35,706 nucleotides of DNA from a virus. The notes below the pieces were generated by a model, which had not been told where the DNA came from, did not search any database, and saw nothing but the letters and a program-made list of their open reading frames with translations. Positions 1 to 9,400 of this stretch are shown in pieces (within the stretch, counting starts at the first letter, position 1; every line of letters starts with the position of its first letter). Location: positions 1 through 35,706 of IMG/VR virus record IMGVR_UViG_3300034190_000179; one strand, 5' to 3'. Both the position numbers and the translations under genes were made by a program.

Positions 1-473
1 AAAATTGCTATCCATTCACCTGCGGCAAAATTTGTTCCGCTTGCAACTGTAAATGAACTAGATAATTCATTATGATTTGCTGATAATGTGGTTGTTGGCA
101 TACCATCTGAACCTTCCATTATGACAGAAGCCCCATCTTGATTCTCTTGCCAAATACCATGAGTTTCACCAGATGTTCCAGTTATCTGTATGTGTGCGCC
201 ATCTTGACACCAAAGCAATCCATTAGTGTTGATATATAGCCTACCATCCATTCTTAATATTGGCGGTGTTTCGGCTGTAGATGATAACTTCAACACTCCA
301 TAAATATTAGAGTCACCAAATCCATTGGTAGGAGCTGTGGTTGAGCTATCTACTGTAACTGTATGACCATTAGTAATTGTGAAGGTATCCCCATCCGCAC
401 TTGGTGGTCCACTTCCACCCCATGTGCTTGATGCACTGAAATTACCTGTTTGACTACTGGTGTATGCCGCCAT
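1..473 (-). CDS. Tail/appendage protein with G8-like N-terminus (3' end cut by window)
   Basis: Open frame read leftward from an ATG at 473 and still open at base 1, giving at least 157 residues. It begins MAAYTSSQTGNFSASSTWGG and continues with a W..GG..P..GD.fTI..GhtVTVD pattern, the usual signature of G8-like beta-helix domains in extracellular and phage tail proteins. The rest is Gly/Ser/Thr/Asn-rich beta-type sequence with few charged residues. It follows the tail-fibre gene and starts inside the end of the 55-residue gene (20-nt overlap), so it is probably a co-translated virion appendage or receptor-binding protein. The G8 assignment rests on pattern recognition only. The C-terminal part, which could hold an enzymatic or trimerising domain, lies outside the window. 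Confidence 0.7.
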   Translation of the reverse strand, partial: MAAYTSSQTGNFSASSTWGGSGPPSADGDTFTITNGHTVTVDSSTTAPTNGFGDSNIYGVLKLSSTAETPPILRMDGRLYINTNGLLWCQDGAHIQITGTSGETHGIWQENQDGASVIMEGSDGMPTTTLSANHNELSSSFTVASGTNFAAGEWIAI

Positions 474-621
474 CTATAGTCTCCGCTTGATTCCAAGGAA
501 CTGTCACGACAACAACAAGTTTTCCATCAACCCTTTTTACTTTGATGTATTCACCGCCATCAAAATCTGAATCAACATTTGTTACCGTGTCATCTTCTTC
601 TATGTTAAATTTGACTCTCAT
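454..621 (-). CDS. Small conserved virion-region protein, 55 aa
   Basis: ATG at 621, TAG at 454-456. The product starts MRVKFNIEEDDTVTNVDSDF and is acidic at its N-terminus, with a short beta-rich, Val-rich stretch (KLVVVVTVPW) near the end. It overlaps the end of the tail-fibre gene by 17 nt and the start of the next tail gene by 20 nt, the usual sign of a real, translationally coupled phage gene. I do not recognise a named family. Its place between two tail-fibre-type genes suggests a small tail component or assembly factor. Confidence 0.6.
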   Translation of the reverse strand: MRVKFNIEEDDTVTNVDSDFDGGEYIKVKRVDGKLVVVVTVPWNQAETIDGGIHQ

Positions 622-3106
622 ATTCCACCACTAACTTATCTACATCTTTACGTTCTGCAAAAACTACAAAGTAATAATCGCCTTCGACACCATCTACTAA
701 TATAGTTAAGTCTTCAATGTCTCTTACAAACAACTGTTGAAACTTACCTTTCGGAGTAAGTTGTACTGTAATTGATTTATCATCTACTAAACCAATCCAA
801 TGATCAGGTAATTCAATGTAATCTAAATCTGTTTGTCCTCTGTAATATACACCATTCTCTGCACCCTCTAATGAACCATAACGTAATCTATAACCTTCTT
901 TAGTTGGATGCTCTATATCAAATGATTTAGTTGTTGCTGAAAAACTACCATTAACTGTTAATGTATCTGATGGACTTGTTGTTCCTATGCCAACATTTCC
1001 ATCTGCCCTAAAATATGCAATTAAAGTATCATAAGTATCGTCAGTAATATAATTGCCACCACCAGAAATAATTGACACACTATCGTTTGTATCATTTTCT
1101 TGCAGAGCTATAACTAAATGTCCAGAATCTCTTACTTGATATAACGCACCGAAATCTGAACCGGGAAGCAAACCATCAATGTCTGTGTTAGATGATGTCC
1201 AACCAGTAAACTTATGTTCAACTGAACCACTTCCAAAGTCTACAGTTAAATCACCTTCAATATTCGCACCACTGCTAGTGGTTTCTATTCGTTTTGTGTT
1301 ATCATGGTAGAGTTCTACTGCGCCATTAGAAATAAATTTAGCTAAGTCCTCTCCAGCAGCAGCGTTCCTTAGAAATATTGTGCTTCCATTAACTGTAAGA
1401 TAAAGAGAACCTGAACCGTCATCTCTTATTAATGAATTACTCCCATCGTGATATATCTCTAAATCACTGCCAGTACCAAAGATTGCTTTTTCGTTATCAG
1501 GGAATGTCAGGTCGCCTGTTAAAGTCTGATTACCAGCATTTAAAAGAACAGTGCCTGTGCTATCGGGTAATGTAATGGTGCGGTCTGCTGTGGGGTCGGT
1601 GACGGTTAGGGTCGTTTCAAAATCATTGTTGGTTGTGCCTTCAAAGAATATGGTAGATGAACCAGCCGTAAACGAAATAGGTTTTAACATAATGTTTGAA
1701 CCAAAACCAGCAGAATAATACTTCGTCAATGTACCATTTAACATAGACCTTATAATAAATTCACCATCTTCTGTTCCGTCTGTTTGGTCATTTATAGCCG
1801 ATTCTACTTCAGCATAAACTATCTTTTCACCAGCACTGTTCTCACCAGTAAATGTAATGTGTCCAAGAACATCACTATCCGCTGGACTAGCACTGTTTCG
1901 GTATAGGTCTAGTGTTGGTTCTTCATTTGCACTAGTGTCAAAAGAAGTTATTTGAACACCAGTGTTCGTAGTTTCAAATTTTTTACTGTTGTCGTAGTAT
2001 AATTCTACAGAGCCGTTTGCATTAAATACACCACTGTTTTCACCTGACGTTGGTTGTAGCGTTATAGAACCAAAACCATTATCTCTAATATAAGTATGAC
2101 CTGTGGTATTATCTATGTAAGAATTAGACCCATCGTGATATATCTGTAAATCTTGGTCTGCACCTAATCGTATCCTTTCGCTATCGCCTACATCAACACC
2201 ATCGGCTACCAATGTACCTGTGACTGTCGCACCAGTGCTGGTGGTTTCTAGTTTTTTATTTCCAGAATAAAATAGCTCGACTGCTCCTGCTGGGATAAAG
2301 TTAGCATATGTTGAAGTTCCAGAAACATTAGTAATGCTAGTTGTGCCAGTGCTTCCAAGTCTTAAAGCATCTTGGGAAACAAATTGACCCCCAGTTCCAG
2401 TAGTTATTAAACGAATATCATAATCATCTGAAGTAGGGCTTTTCAAGTCTATGTAAGCCCCAGATGTACCGCCTATTTCTATATTTCCATAGCCACTGGT
2501 ATTATCAATAGCTATCCCACTGGTTGCTGATAAAGTTCCAGTAACAGTTACTCCAGTGCTACCTGTGTTTAATTTTTTGCTGTTGTCATAGTAAAGTTCT
2601 ACATCGCCATTTTGGTCAAATCTTGCTAATTGCTCTGTGTCTGCTGAGTTTCTAAAACTATGAATAGCACTTCTGTAAATTATTGCATTAGTGCTTTCTT
2701 GTAGGTATCCATTTGTTCCATTGTGGTATATCTGAAAATCTGAATCTGCACCAAAAATAAGTTTTTCACTATCACCTAAATCAATATTATTTGACGCATC
2801 TAAGTACACCGCTTTCTCTGCAGGTTGTGTTACAAAAATAAATCTAGTACCTGATGTCCAATTAACTGCAGCATCAGAATTACTAGATTGTAAAATTGTT
2901 GTACGTGCAAGTGTAGTACCAGTAGCTGTATACGTACCTATTCCTACCTCAAAGTCAACCCCATCAGTACAACAGTAGTAGGTAGTATTACCATCCCCAA
3001 TACTAGAAAACGACTCAAACCCTGTCTCAGCACCTGCTAAAGTATAAGTGCCAGTACCAGTAGTCGTAGTCGTTTCTTTAATTCTATCCGCAAGCACAAG
3101 AGCCAT
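605..3106 (-). CDS. Modular tail fibre / adhesin protein, 833 aa
   Basis: Large Ser/Thr/Gly/Asn-rich protein made of repeated modules. Three units resemble 'GDSE+L.GAD.D.QIYH.G.N.YI' and four resemble 'ELYYDNSKK.ET.STG..VTGTL', alternating through residues about 105-625. The N-terminal ~100 residues (start MALVLADRIKETTTTTGTGT) look like the virion-attachment part common in marine phage fibres. The last ~106 residues begin SFDIEHPTKEGYRLRYGSLE, a C-terminal domain I recognise from fibres of marine phages, and end in a compact beta-rich tail. The start has an AGGGG ribosome site 8 nt upstream, directly after the TAG of the preceding gene. The modular repeats favour recombination, so host-range change by module shuffling is a reasonable inference. 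The receptor is unknown. Confidence 0.85.
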   Translation of the reverse strand: MALVLADRIKETTTTTGTGTYTLAGAETGFESFSSIGDGNTTYYCCTDGVDFEVGIGTYTATGTTLARTTILQSSNSDAAVNWTSGTRFIFVTQPAEKAVYLDASNNIDLGDSEKLIFGADSDFQIYHNGTNGYLQESTNAIIYRSAIHSFRNSADTEQLARFDQNGDVELYYDNSKKLNTGSTGVTVTGTLSATSGIAIDNTSGYGNIEIGGTSGAYIDLKSPTSDDYDIRLITTGTGGQFVSQDALRLGSTGTTSITNVSGTSTYANFIPAGAVELFYSGNKKLETTSTGATVTGTLVADGVDVGDSERIRLGADQDLQIYHDGSNSYIDNTTGHTYIRDNGFGSITLQPTSGENSGVFNANGSVELYYDNSKKFETTNTGVQITSFDTSANEEPTLDLYRNSASPADSDVLGHITFTGENSAGEKIVYAEVESAINDQTDGTEDGEFIIRSMLNGTLTKYYSAGFGSNIMLKPISFTAGSSTIFFEGTTNNDFETTLTVTDPTADRTITLPDSTGTVLLNAGNQTLTGDLTFPDNEKAIFGTGSDLEIYHDGSNSLIRDDGSGSLYLTVNGSTIFLRNAAAGEDLAKFISNGAVELYHDNTKRIETTSSGANIEGDLTVDFGSGSVEHKFTGWTSSNTDIDGLLPGSDFGALYQVRDSGHLVIALQENDTNDSVSIISGGGNYITDDTYDTLIAYFRADGNVGIGTTSPSDTLTVNGSFSATTKSFDIEHPTKEGYRLRYGSLEGAENGVYYRGQTDLDYIELPDHWIGLVDDKSITVQLTPKGKFQQLFVRDIEDLTILVDGVEGDYYFVVFAERKDVDKLVVEYESQI

Positions 3107-3114
3107 AATAGCCC

Positions 3115-3561
3115 CTATGCAATACGAATTATAGCATTTGTTGAATCAGGTGAAGAACCACCCGGGAATACAATAGTAAAGTCACCGTTAGTAGAAGTTT
3201 TTGTTCCACCAAAATCTATTACAGCAATTGCTTTATTTGATGCAGATGAATTATAAAGTATACAACCGTCTGCTGAAACAGTAGCTGTAGAAAATACTTC
3301 ATCAGCAAAATCAACAATAGCTGTTGAACCTGACAAGGATATAACAGGACTATCTAAACCCTGTCCACCAGCAGAGTATCCAGTACCTGATGCCTCATCA
3401 GTATTACCTGTTACATCTGAATAGTTAGTTGTAGAAGCATTGTATGTTCCTGAAGGTGACGCTTTGATTAAAGCTACTTTAATAGTGTGTGTATCTAAAT
3501 CATGGATACCACCTAGTAACTCTTGTTTGAAACTATTACACATTGCAGTAGTAATACTCAT
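3115..3561 (-). CDS. Small virion structural protein, 148 aa
   Basis: Begins MSITTAMCNSFKQELLGGIH after a good GGAGA ribosome site. The product is Ser/Thr/Gly-rich with alternating hydrophobics and no charged core, typical of small beta-sandwich virion proteins. I recognise the 'MCNSFKQELLGGIHDLDTHTIK.ALIK' opening as a conserved marine-phage structural protein of unknown role, perhaps a head-decoration, neck or tail-tip component. It lies just downstream of an intrinsic terminator-like hairpin and just upstream of the tail fibre, so it probably belongs to the tail rather than the capsid transcript. No catalytic motif is visible. Confidence 0.75.
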   Translation of the reverse strand: MSITTAMCNSFKQELLGGIHDLDTHTIKVALIKASPSGTYNASTTNYSDVTGNTDEASGTGYSAGGQGLDSPVISLSGSTAIVDFADEVFSTATVSADGCILYNSSASNKAIAVIDFGGTKTSTNGDFTIVFPGGSSPDSTNAIIRIA

Positions 3562-3580
3562 TTATTTCTCCATAATAAAA

Positions 3581-3613
3581 AGTAAATAAAGGGGCAAGTC
3601 ACCCTGCCCCCTT
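3581..3613 (-). terminator. Rho-independent terminator between capsid and tail genes
   Basis: On the minus strand a GGGGCA/TGCCCC stem (six perfect G:C-rich pairs, extendable by A:T pairs across one bulged base, loop of 8 nt) is followed by the T-rich stretch TTTATTTACTTTTTATT. It sits in the 60-nt gap after the 160-aa structural gene and before the 148-aa gene. This would limit read-through from the strong capsid promoter into the tail-fibre genes. Confidence 0.7.
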
Positions 3614-3620
3614 ATGTTAA

Positions 3621-4103
3621 TTAAGCAAGTGTGTCACGGTCTACTTCATCAGCAGACATGTCACCTTGGTCACTGACATCCATCAGAATTGCGTACACAC
3701 GGATTTTACCAGCAGTAAATGATGCACCACTACCAGCAAGTAACACGTCAATAGTGTCAGATGAGGTAGATGCAGTCAAACCTGTGATAGCAATTTGTGG
3801 AGCATATGCACCATCTGAAGCACCATCAATATCAAAAGTTGCAACAAACTCATCAACGTCACCACCTGTAAAACCAAGTGATGCAGTTGCATCTGTGCCA
3901 GTGTTCTGAGTTGCAGAATTTACAACTTGCAGACCAGCAGCAAGAATAAGAGTGTTTGCTGGAACTGTAATAGCTTGAATAGTATCTCCATTAGGATTAA
4001 TGCTATTTGCAGTTAAATCAATTACATTATCAATGTAATATGCATTACGTCCACGCTGGGAGTTACCAGAAGCGGCTTTAAGAACAGCAGTAATATTAGC
4101 CAT
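3621..4103 (-). CDS. Probable head decoration / small structural protein, 160 aa
   Basis: Begins MANITAVLKAASGNSQRGRN, with a GGGGG-containing ribosome site in front of the ATG. The product is acidic, Ala/Thr/Asp-rich and beta-type, with no membrane segment or catalytic motif. It lies 13 nt downstream of the major capsid gene and immediately before a terminator, so it is made from the same abundant transcript. That position and size fit a capsid decoration protein. The family assignment is inference from context and the sequence alone does not prove it. Confidence 0.75.
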   Translation of the reverse strand: MANITAVLKAASGNSQRGRNAYYIDNVIDLTANSINPNGDTIQAITVPANTLILAAGLQVVNSATQNTGTDATASLGFTGGDVDEFVATFDIDGASDGAYAPQIAITGLTASTSSDTIDVLLAGSGASFTAGKIRVYAILMDVSDQGDMSADEVDRDTLA

Positions 4104-4116
4104 TTTTTAATCCCCC

Positions 4117-5214
4117 TTACGCTAGGTTGTATGCGGCAGTTACGATTGCTTCAGGACGAAGAATCTTTCTACCGTATAAGTGCATACCACGAACAATGTC
4201 AGCAAAGCTGTCAGGGTCACGGTAAGTTTCAGTCTTGTTAATCTGCTCTGCAGTAGCAATAGCAGAAGAATGACCAGCCACAATTATACCCATGTTACTA
4301 GCATTTGAACCACCAGTTGTAGAAGGACCTGTGCCTAATGATGGTAAATTGTTAGATTGATAGATTTTAAAACCGTGAAGGTTATTTAAAACAAGACCAT
4401 TCTGAAGTCCAGAACCACCAAAATCTGAATTTAGAAGACGTGAATCTTCGTCTTTCAAGATTTCAATAAATACTGGGTCAAGAACATGCCAACGTCCTTG
4501 TGTGTCCACGTTTTGTTGGTCAAGTAAACGTGCCATACGTGCAATAACTTGCAGTGGAAACGCATTACCTGTTGTACCACTCTTAGCCGCAGTTGCTCCA
4601 CCAGCACGAGGCTCAAGACCAATTGACTGATTTGCAGTACCTGCAGTGCCATCGGCTTGTGTGAAGTCAGATGCGTCCAAAGACATGGAAGCTAAAAGTT
4701 CTGCACCAACTAAGTTTGCACCATCAGATGCAGTAGTGACAGACTTTGAACCATTAACAGTTGTGTTAACAGTGTTGGCTGTACCGTGAATTGCAGACTG
4801 TGTGAAACCTGACAAGTAACCAAGAACTTCTTGGTCAAACTGGTCAGCCAAACGGTATGCCGCACGGTCTGATGCTAGTTGTTGAAAGTTCACATGTGAA
4901 TGTGCTTCTTCAATGTCATCAACCTTAAATGCAAAGTAATTAGCTTTATCAATTGTAAGGCTGAAATCTTCATCATCAAGGTCTTGCGGAGTGACAGTTG
5001 TGCCACGTGCATAAGCCTTAACTGAAATTTCGGGTTCTTTGATAATCTTAACGGAATCACCCATGTTAGCAATCTCACCGAAGTAATCGGAGTTTGTGAT
5101 TGCTTCAGCAACGGCAGACTTGCGGAAAGCAAGTTGTACCTGTTTGCTGTAAATAACTGGGCTAAAGTTACCGTTAGGAAGATTACCATACCCGGCTGCG
5201 GTTGTAAATGCCAT
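4117..5214 (-). CDS. Major capsid protein, 365 aa
   Basis: Starts MAFTTAAGYGNLPNGNFSPV after an AGGAGA ribosome site 7 nt upstream. Sequence features match marine podovirus coat proteins of the HK97 fold: an N-terminal 'SPVIYSKQVQLAFRKSAVAEAI' helix, a 'GDSVKI.KEP' strand, 'TLTIDKANYFAFKVDDIEEA' spine-type segment, 'LADQFDQEVLGYL', and a C-terminal 'GR.ILRPEAIVTAAY' ending. Length is normal for the family. It follows the scaffold gene and has its own promoter and a ~200-nt leader with a stem-loop, as expected for the most abundant virion protein. Self-assembles into the icosahedral shell around scaffold and portal (family knowledge). Confidence 0.93.
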   Translation of the reverse strand: MAFTTAAGYGNLPNGNFSPVIYSKQVQLAFRKSAVAEAITNSDYFGEIANMGDSVKIIKEPEISVKAYARGTTVTPQDLDDEDFSLTIDKANYFAFKVDDIEEAHSHVNFQQLASDRAAYRLADQFDQEVLGYLSGFTQSAIHGTANTVNTTVNGSKSVTTASDGANLVGAELLASMSLDASDFTQADGTAGTANQSIGLEPRAGGATAAKSGTTGNAFPLQVIARMARLLDQQNVDTQGRWHVLDPVFIEILKDEDSRLLNSDFGGSGLQNGLVLNNLHGFKIYQSNNLPSLGTGPSTTGGSNASNMGIIVAGHSSAIATAEQINKTETYRDPDSFADIVRGMHLYGRKILRPEAIVTAAYNLA

Positions 5215-5377
5215 GATATGTTCTCCTAAGTTATTAGCATTGTTACAGATACAAACTCACAAGACTTATTAGAGGCTGATTTCAATGGGTGTGTATTCAG
5301 TTAAGGTGGCCGCCTAAACTTTCAACAGGCCAAATTCATCAGGTAATCCGAAGACGTTGTTCGTTTGCTGATTGATT

Positions 5378-5406
5378 GTGTAGACAGATAGCTACTCCAT
5401 CTACAC
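5378..5406 (-). other. Stem-loop at the 5' end of the capsid mRNA leader
   Basis: GTGTAGA (5378-5384) pairs perfectly with TCTACAC (5400-5406) across a 15-nt loop. It begins a few bases downstream of the capsid promoter's predicted start point. A 5' hairpin in this place could protect the abundant capsid mRNA from decay; that role is inference. The remaining leader down to the capsid ATG contains no usable open frame. Confidence 0.5.
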
Positions 5407-5418
5407 GTGTTGACTATA

Positions 5419-5446
5419 GTTATACTTATAAATATATATTTGTCAA
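5419..5446 (-). promoter_or_regulatory. Sigma70-like promoter for the major capsid gene
   Basis: On the minus strand a perfect -35 TTGACA (5441-5446), a 16-bp AT spacer and a -10 TATAAC (5419-5424). It lies in the 239-bp gap between the scaffold and capsid genes, pointing at the capsid gene. The whole promoter is flanked by a perfect 7-bp inverted repeat, TGTTGAC (5408-5414) and GTCAACA (5442-5448). As a result a second, weaker TTGACT...TATATA pair also reads in the opposite direction. Confidence 0.7.
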
Positions 5447-5453
5447 CAGTTTT

Positions 5454-6314
5454 TTATCTGGCTGAACCAGATATATCATAGATAAACTTTCCAGAACGGA
5501 TAGCTTCCATAATTTCGTCAGACTGTTTTTCATACTCTTGAGGTGACATCTTTTGAACATCAGATTCTTTTAGATATGAAGAAGCCTCATTCCCCTGTGG
5601 CTTAGACCTCGTATTTTTCGTATTAACAGCTTCAATAGCACCTTTGCCATTTTTGCTTGGTTTTGCCTTGCTGATATTTCTATCTGATTTATATAAGTCA
5701 ATTGCTCGTGCGGCAGATTTTGCATCGTTGTCATTCTCGTATAGTGCCTCCTGCACCCATTTAGGTTGTTCTTCTGCCCACTCGTGAAAGTCATCACTGT
5801 CTCTGATATCCCCAAAGTCAGGATGTATTCTCATCAATTCTGCTTCTGCTTTCTCCTTCGTAGCCGAAAGTTGCATCTCATCAATTGCTTTTAGTCTTTG
5901 TTCTAAATCACTAGACTGTTCTCTAGCTTTCTTTATAGCAATTGTTTCTACTATTGCAGCTACATCAGGATATTCTGCTGCCCACTTCTCCATGTCTTCA
6001 TCAGATTTGGGCAACTTCATCTCTTTTTTAGTAGCTTCAGATAACTGGCGTTTTAAATTTTCCAGTTCTTCTTTAAATTCTTCAGCTTGTTTTTGCTGAT
6101 GCCTACGTAAGTCAGAGTATCTTTTCTTAAAAGTTTTTTCTTCTGCACTAGTAGGTTCATCTTCAGGTGATTCTGCTTCACCCTTCTGTTCTTTAATCAT
6201 CTGTTCTAATTCTTCTTCGTCACGCTTTATACGTTCCTCTTGTGAGTAAGGTTTAGATACAAATGCTGTTTTCTTTTGAGGCTTCATTTCTTCAGCCATG
6301 ATTGTGTCAGACAT
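5454..6314 (-). CDS. Capsid scaffolding protein, 286 aa
   Basis: Highly charged, Glu/Lys/Asp-rich protein with predicted coiled coil over about residues 25-105 and a second helical stretch about 125-160, no hydrophobic core and a basic tail. This is the composition of internal scaffolds that are expelled or degraded before DNA packaging. It starts MSDTIMAEEMKPQKKTAFVS after AGGAGA, spaced 7 nt from the ATG. Its position directly upstream of the major capsid gene and downstream of portal-region genes is the standard one. An 'FKKRYSDLRRHQQK' segment is shared, as I recall, with scaffolds of other marine phages. No protease domain is visible. Confidence 0.82.
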   Translation of the reverse strand: MSDTIMAEEMKPQKKTAFVSKPYSQEERIKRDEEELEQMIKEQKGEAESPEDEPTSAEEKTFKKRYSDLRRHQQKQAEEFKEELENLKRQLSEATKKEMKLPKSDEDMEKWAAEYPDVAAIVETIAIKKAREQSSDLEQRLKAIDEMQLSATKEKAEAELMRIHPDFGDIRDSDDFHEWAEEQPKWVQEALYENDNDAKSAARAIDLYKSDRNISKAKPSKNGKGAIEAVNTKNTRSKPQGNEASSYLKESDVQKMSPQEYEKQSDEIMEAIRSGKFIYDISGSAR

Positions 6315-6380
6315 ATACTGTCTCCTATGCTGGGGCTAACCGTAGCCACGTTGGGGTGGGGAGTTAGGTAGCCAGTTAAT

Positions 6381-6408
6381 GTGGATTAATTTTTAGAGGC
6401 TAATCCAC
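6381..6408 (-). terminator. Perfect 8-bp inverted repeat at the end of the 1,493-aa gene (possible weak terminator)
   Basis: GTGGATTA (6381-6388) and TAATCCAC (6401-6408) pair around a 12-nt loop and span the stop codon of the large gene. No T-tract follows in the direction of transcription, so termination would be weak or Rho-assisted. A role in mRNA 3'-end stability is equally possible. Confidence 0.35.
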
Positions 6409-9400
6409 CTGACCTCATCTGTTTAGGTTGTTTAACTTCTTTTTCCATTAAACCACCTTTTGCTCTACCGCCTGAATAGCGTGTTCTTGTTCCTGCTTCA
6501 ATTTCCTTTTTTTCTCTAGCAACTCTTTCAGAAACACCAGAAGATTTACCTGTTTTTTTAACTACTTTTTTCTTTTCATCTTTTTTATCTTTTTTTCTTT
6601 GTGCGGCCTCTTGTTGCGCTCTAAGTTGTGCAGCTCTTTGTTCTCTAAGTGCTTGGGCTTCATCTGCTTTTCTTTTTGCTTCTGCTTGCCTTTGTGCTTC
6701 TTCTTGTTGCGCTCTTTGCTCTGCTGCCCTCTGCTCTCTTATTTCTGCTGGAGTTGGTCCATCATCTTTATCATCGTCATCATCCTCATCACCACTAAAT
6801 AAATTAGTTAGTTGGTCTACAAGTGTAGGTACTTCTTCTGGTTTAGGTTTACTTGGTGCTATATTTTTATCTGCTAATATTTCATAATAATTACTTTGAT
6901 TAACTTGACCTAACCTTGCTTCTTGTAATGTAGGTAAGTCTGATACATTAACATCTTCAATAGGTACATACTCGCCTTTAACATATACAATGTCTTTATT
7001 ATCTATCATTTTAGATAGCATATCGCCACTCTGAGAGAATAGTTCCTTACCAGTTATACCTTCTGAATAACCTACACCGCCCGGCTTTACTGTGCGATAA
7101 CTACCTGTTTCATCATCCCTTACATATCTATTAACATTAGATGAAGAAATCATATTTGCACCTGCTGTTGTAGTAGCAACTTCGCCACCAGACCTTACAG
7201 GTTTACCAGTTGAATCAATAACTAAGTTAGGTTTTAAGTCATTCAGTACTTTAATATTATCATCACGTTGTTTTTTCTCTTTTTGTTCTTGTTGAACATC
7301 AGCAGATTTTTGAAGCATAGCATCTACTTCTTTTTGTATTGCTCTATTCTGTTCAACTTTTTGTAAAGTATTTTCTTGATTGTATTGAGCAACTAATGCA
7401 TCAAACTCTGCTTGAGTTGTAGAATTTACTTCTGCATTAATTTGAGGTTTAATATTTTTTAGGTTTTCAAGTTGTGCATAATAATTAGTAAGTCGCTCTC
7501 TATTTATTTCACCTGCTTCTTCTGGTGTGTATCCTGTATAAGATATAGTTACAGGATAATTAGATGCATTATTATTTTTTATAGTTCTTACAGCTAGATT
7601 GTTTACCAGAGGTTCTGAAGCTAGTGTACCGTCATCCTTTACTCTAAAATATCCATCTATTGTTTCGGCTATTTTATACTGTCCTGTATCATATATTTTA
7701 ATACTTTCTGGTGTTTCTAACATAGGTTTTTTTATAACTTCTGCAAAAGGTTTTAAATCTTGTGGAATAGGCAGTACAGAATCAGTACTTGCCAATGTAT
7801 TCATTATATCAGCTTCACCTGCTCTAGTTTGTGTATCAAATCTTTGGGTATCTGGAACATCTTCAAACCCTAATTGTTGCATTTCATTTGCTACACCCGG
7901 TGTTTGAACCATTCCCGGTACAGCTTCTGCCATACCTGATGCTTGTTCCTCTTCAACAGTTACAAAAGTTTTTAATTCAGGTTGACCTACATTATCTGTT
8001 ACAACATCTAATTGCTCTAAGAAATTATCATATCTTTCTTTCTGAGCATCCGATAAATTTTTATAGGCATTACTATCTTTAGTTCCTATGTAGCCACCAC
8101 GCCAACCTGCTTTATTACCTGCTGACATAATATTAGCCATAGCTTTAGGGTCAGTATATGCTTTATCTTGATAAGCTATACCAGATTTAGGGTCTACTGG
8201 AACACCATATCTATTATAAAACAAACCTGTCTTAGGGTCTACATCACCAGCTTTATATCCTATATCACCAGTAATTGCTGTACCTAATGCATATTCAGCT
8301 TGCATTCTAGCACGTTTTTGTTCTGGTGTCAATTCCTGTTGTGGTTCTTCAATTGCACCAGTTTCTTTTGCTTTATCAAATATATTTTTAACCAAACCAA
8401 AACCGGGTATCATTGCTCCTATACCTATTTCAGCCAAGCCTGAATAAAAGTCTGTTATATTACCTTTTTTTAAACCATACTCATCATACATAGCACTCTT
8501 ATCTACAGCACCCTGTGAAGTATATTCTGCCCCCGGAACTGTAGCTTTTTGTTCTATAGTCTGTCGTGGTTCTGATTGTGGAGCAGGAGTTGTGGTAGTT
8601 ACTGGAGCAGTAGGTGCAGTTGGAGTAGTAGGTGCTTCAGTAGTTATTTCTTCTTGTTGTGTAGTTGGTTGTGTATACTGTGGTGCATTAGGAACTAACT
8701 GTTGGAAAGTTGGAACAGGTGTTTGTGCAGATATAGTAGTAAATTGTTTTTGTTGTGGTGGTGTATACGTTGGTGGTACAAATCCACCTACTTGCATTTC
8801 TACTGGGTCATCGTCTATGTCAAGGTCATACATATCAAAAGGTAAATCATCTGGCATGACAGCTTCTTCACTATTGCCCATTTGCCCCATAGCTTCCATA
8901 GCTGCCAACCCCATCTTGGCTTCTTGGCGCATACGCATAAGTTTTTCAAGACCAATGTATCGCACTACGTCAGCAGGAAATACAAACTCGCCTTCACTCA
9001 ATTGTGCAGGTATGTCATCTCGTACTTCTTCTTGTGTTGAACCGGGTGGAACATCATTGCCGGACACAGGGTCTATTGTATTACCTTCGTCCATAAGACC
9101 ACCATCTTCAAACATACTCATTTGTTCTTTCATAGGTACTGCTCCACCTTCTGCAAATGTAATTACTTTATCATATACTGGATGTTCTACACCACGCACA
9201 CTAATAGTTCCAATGGGTTTTCCAAGTTCTATTTGACCCTGTACCGTAGGACGTAATTTTGGTTCTGTTTTTTGTTCGGGATAATTTTTAAGATTAACAC
9301 CTTTAGAAAAATCTGTTTCAAGAGTATAATAATGTTTACCTTTAGTATTAACCGAAATGAGTGTATTAATATTATCCGTATCAATATCACTTGTTTTCCA

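Noticed and set aside
8592-9236. 214-aa plus-strand frame opposite the 1,493-aa gene
   Set aside because: Low-complexity Val/Gly/Ser-rich translation of the complementary strand of Thr/Pro-rich coding DNA; no start signal.
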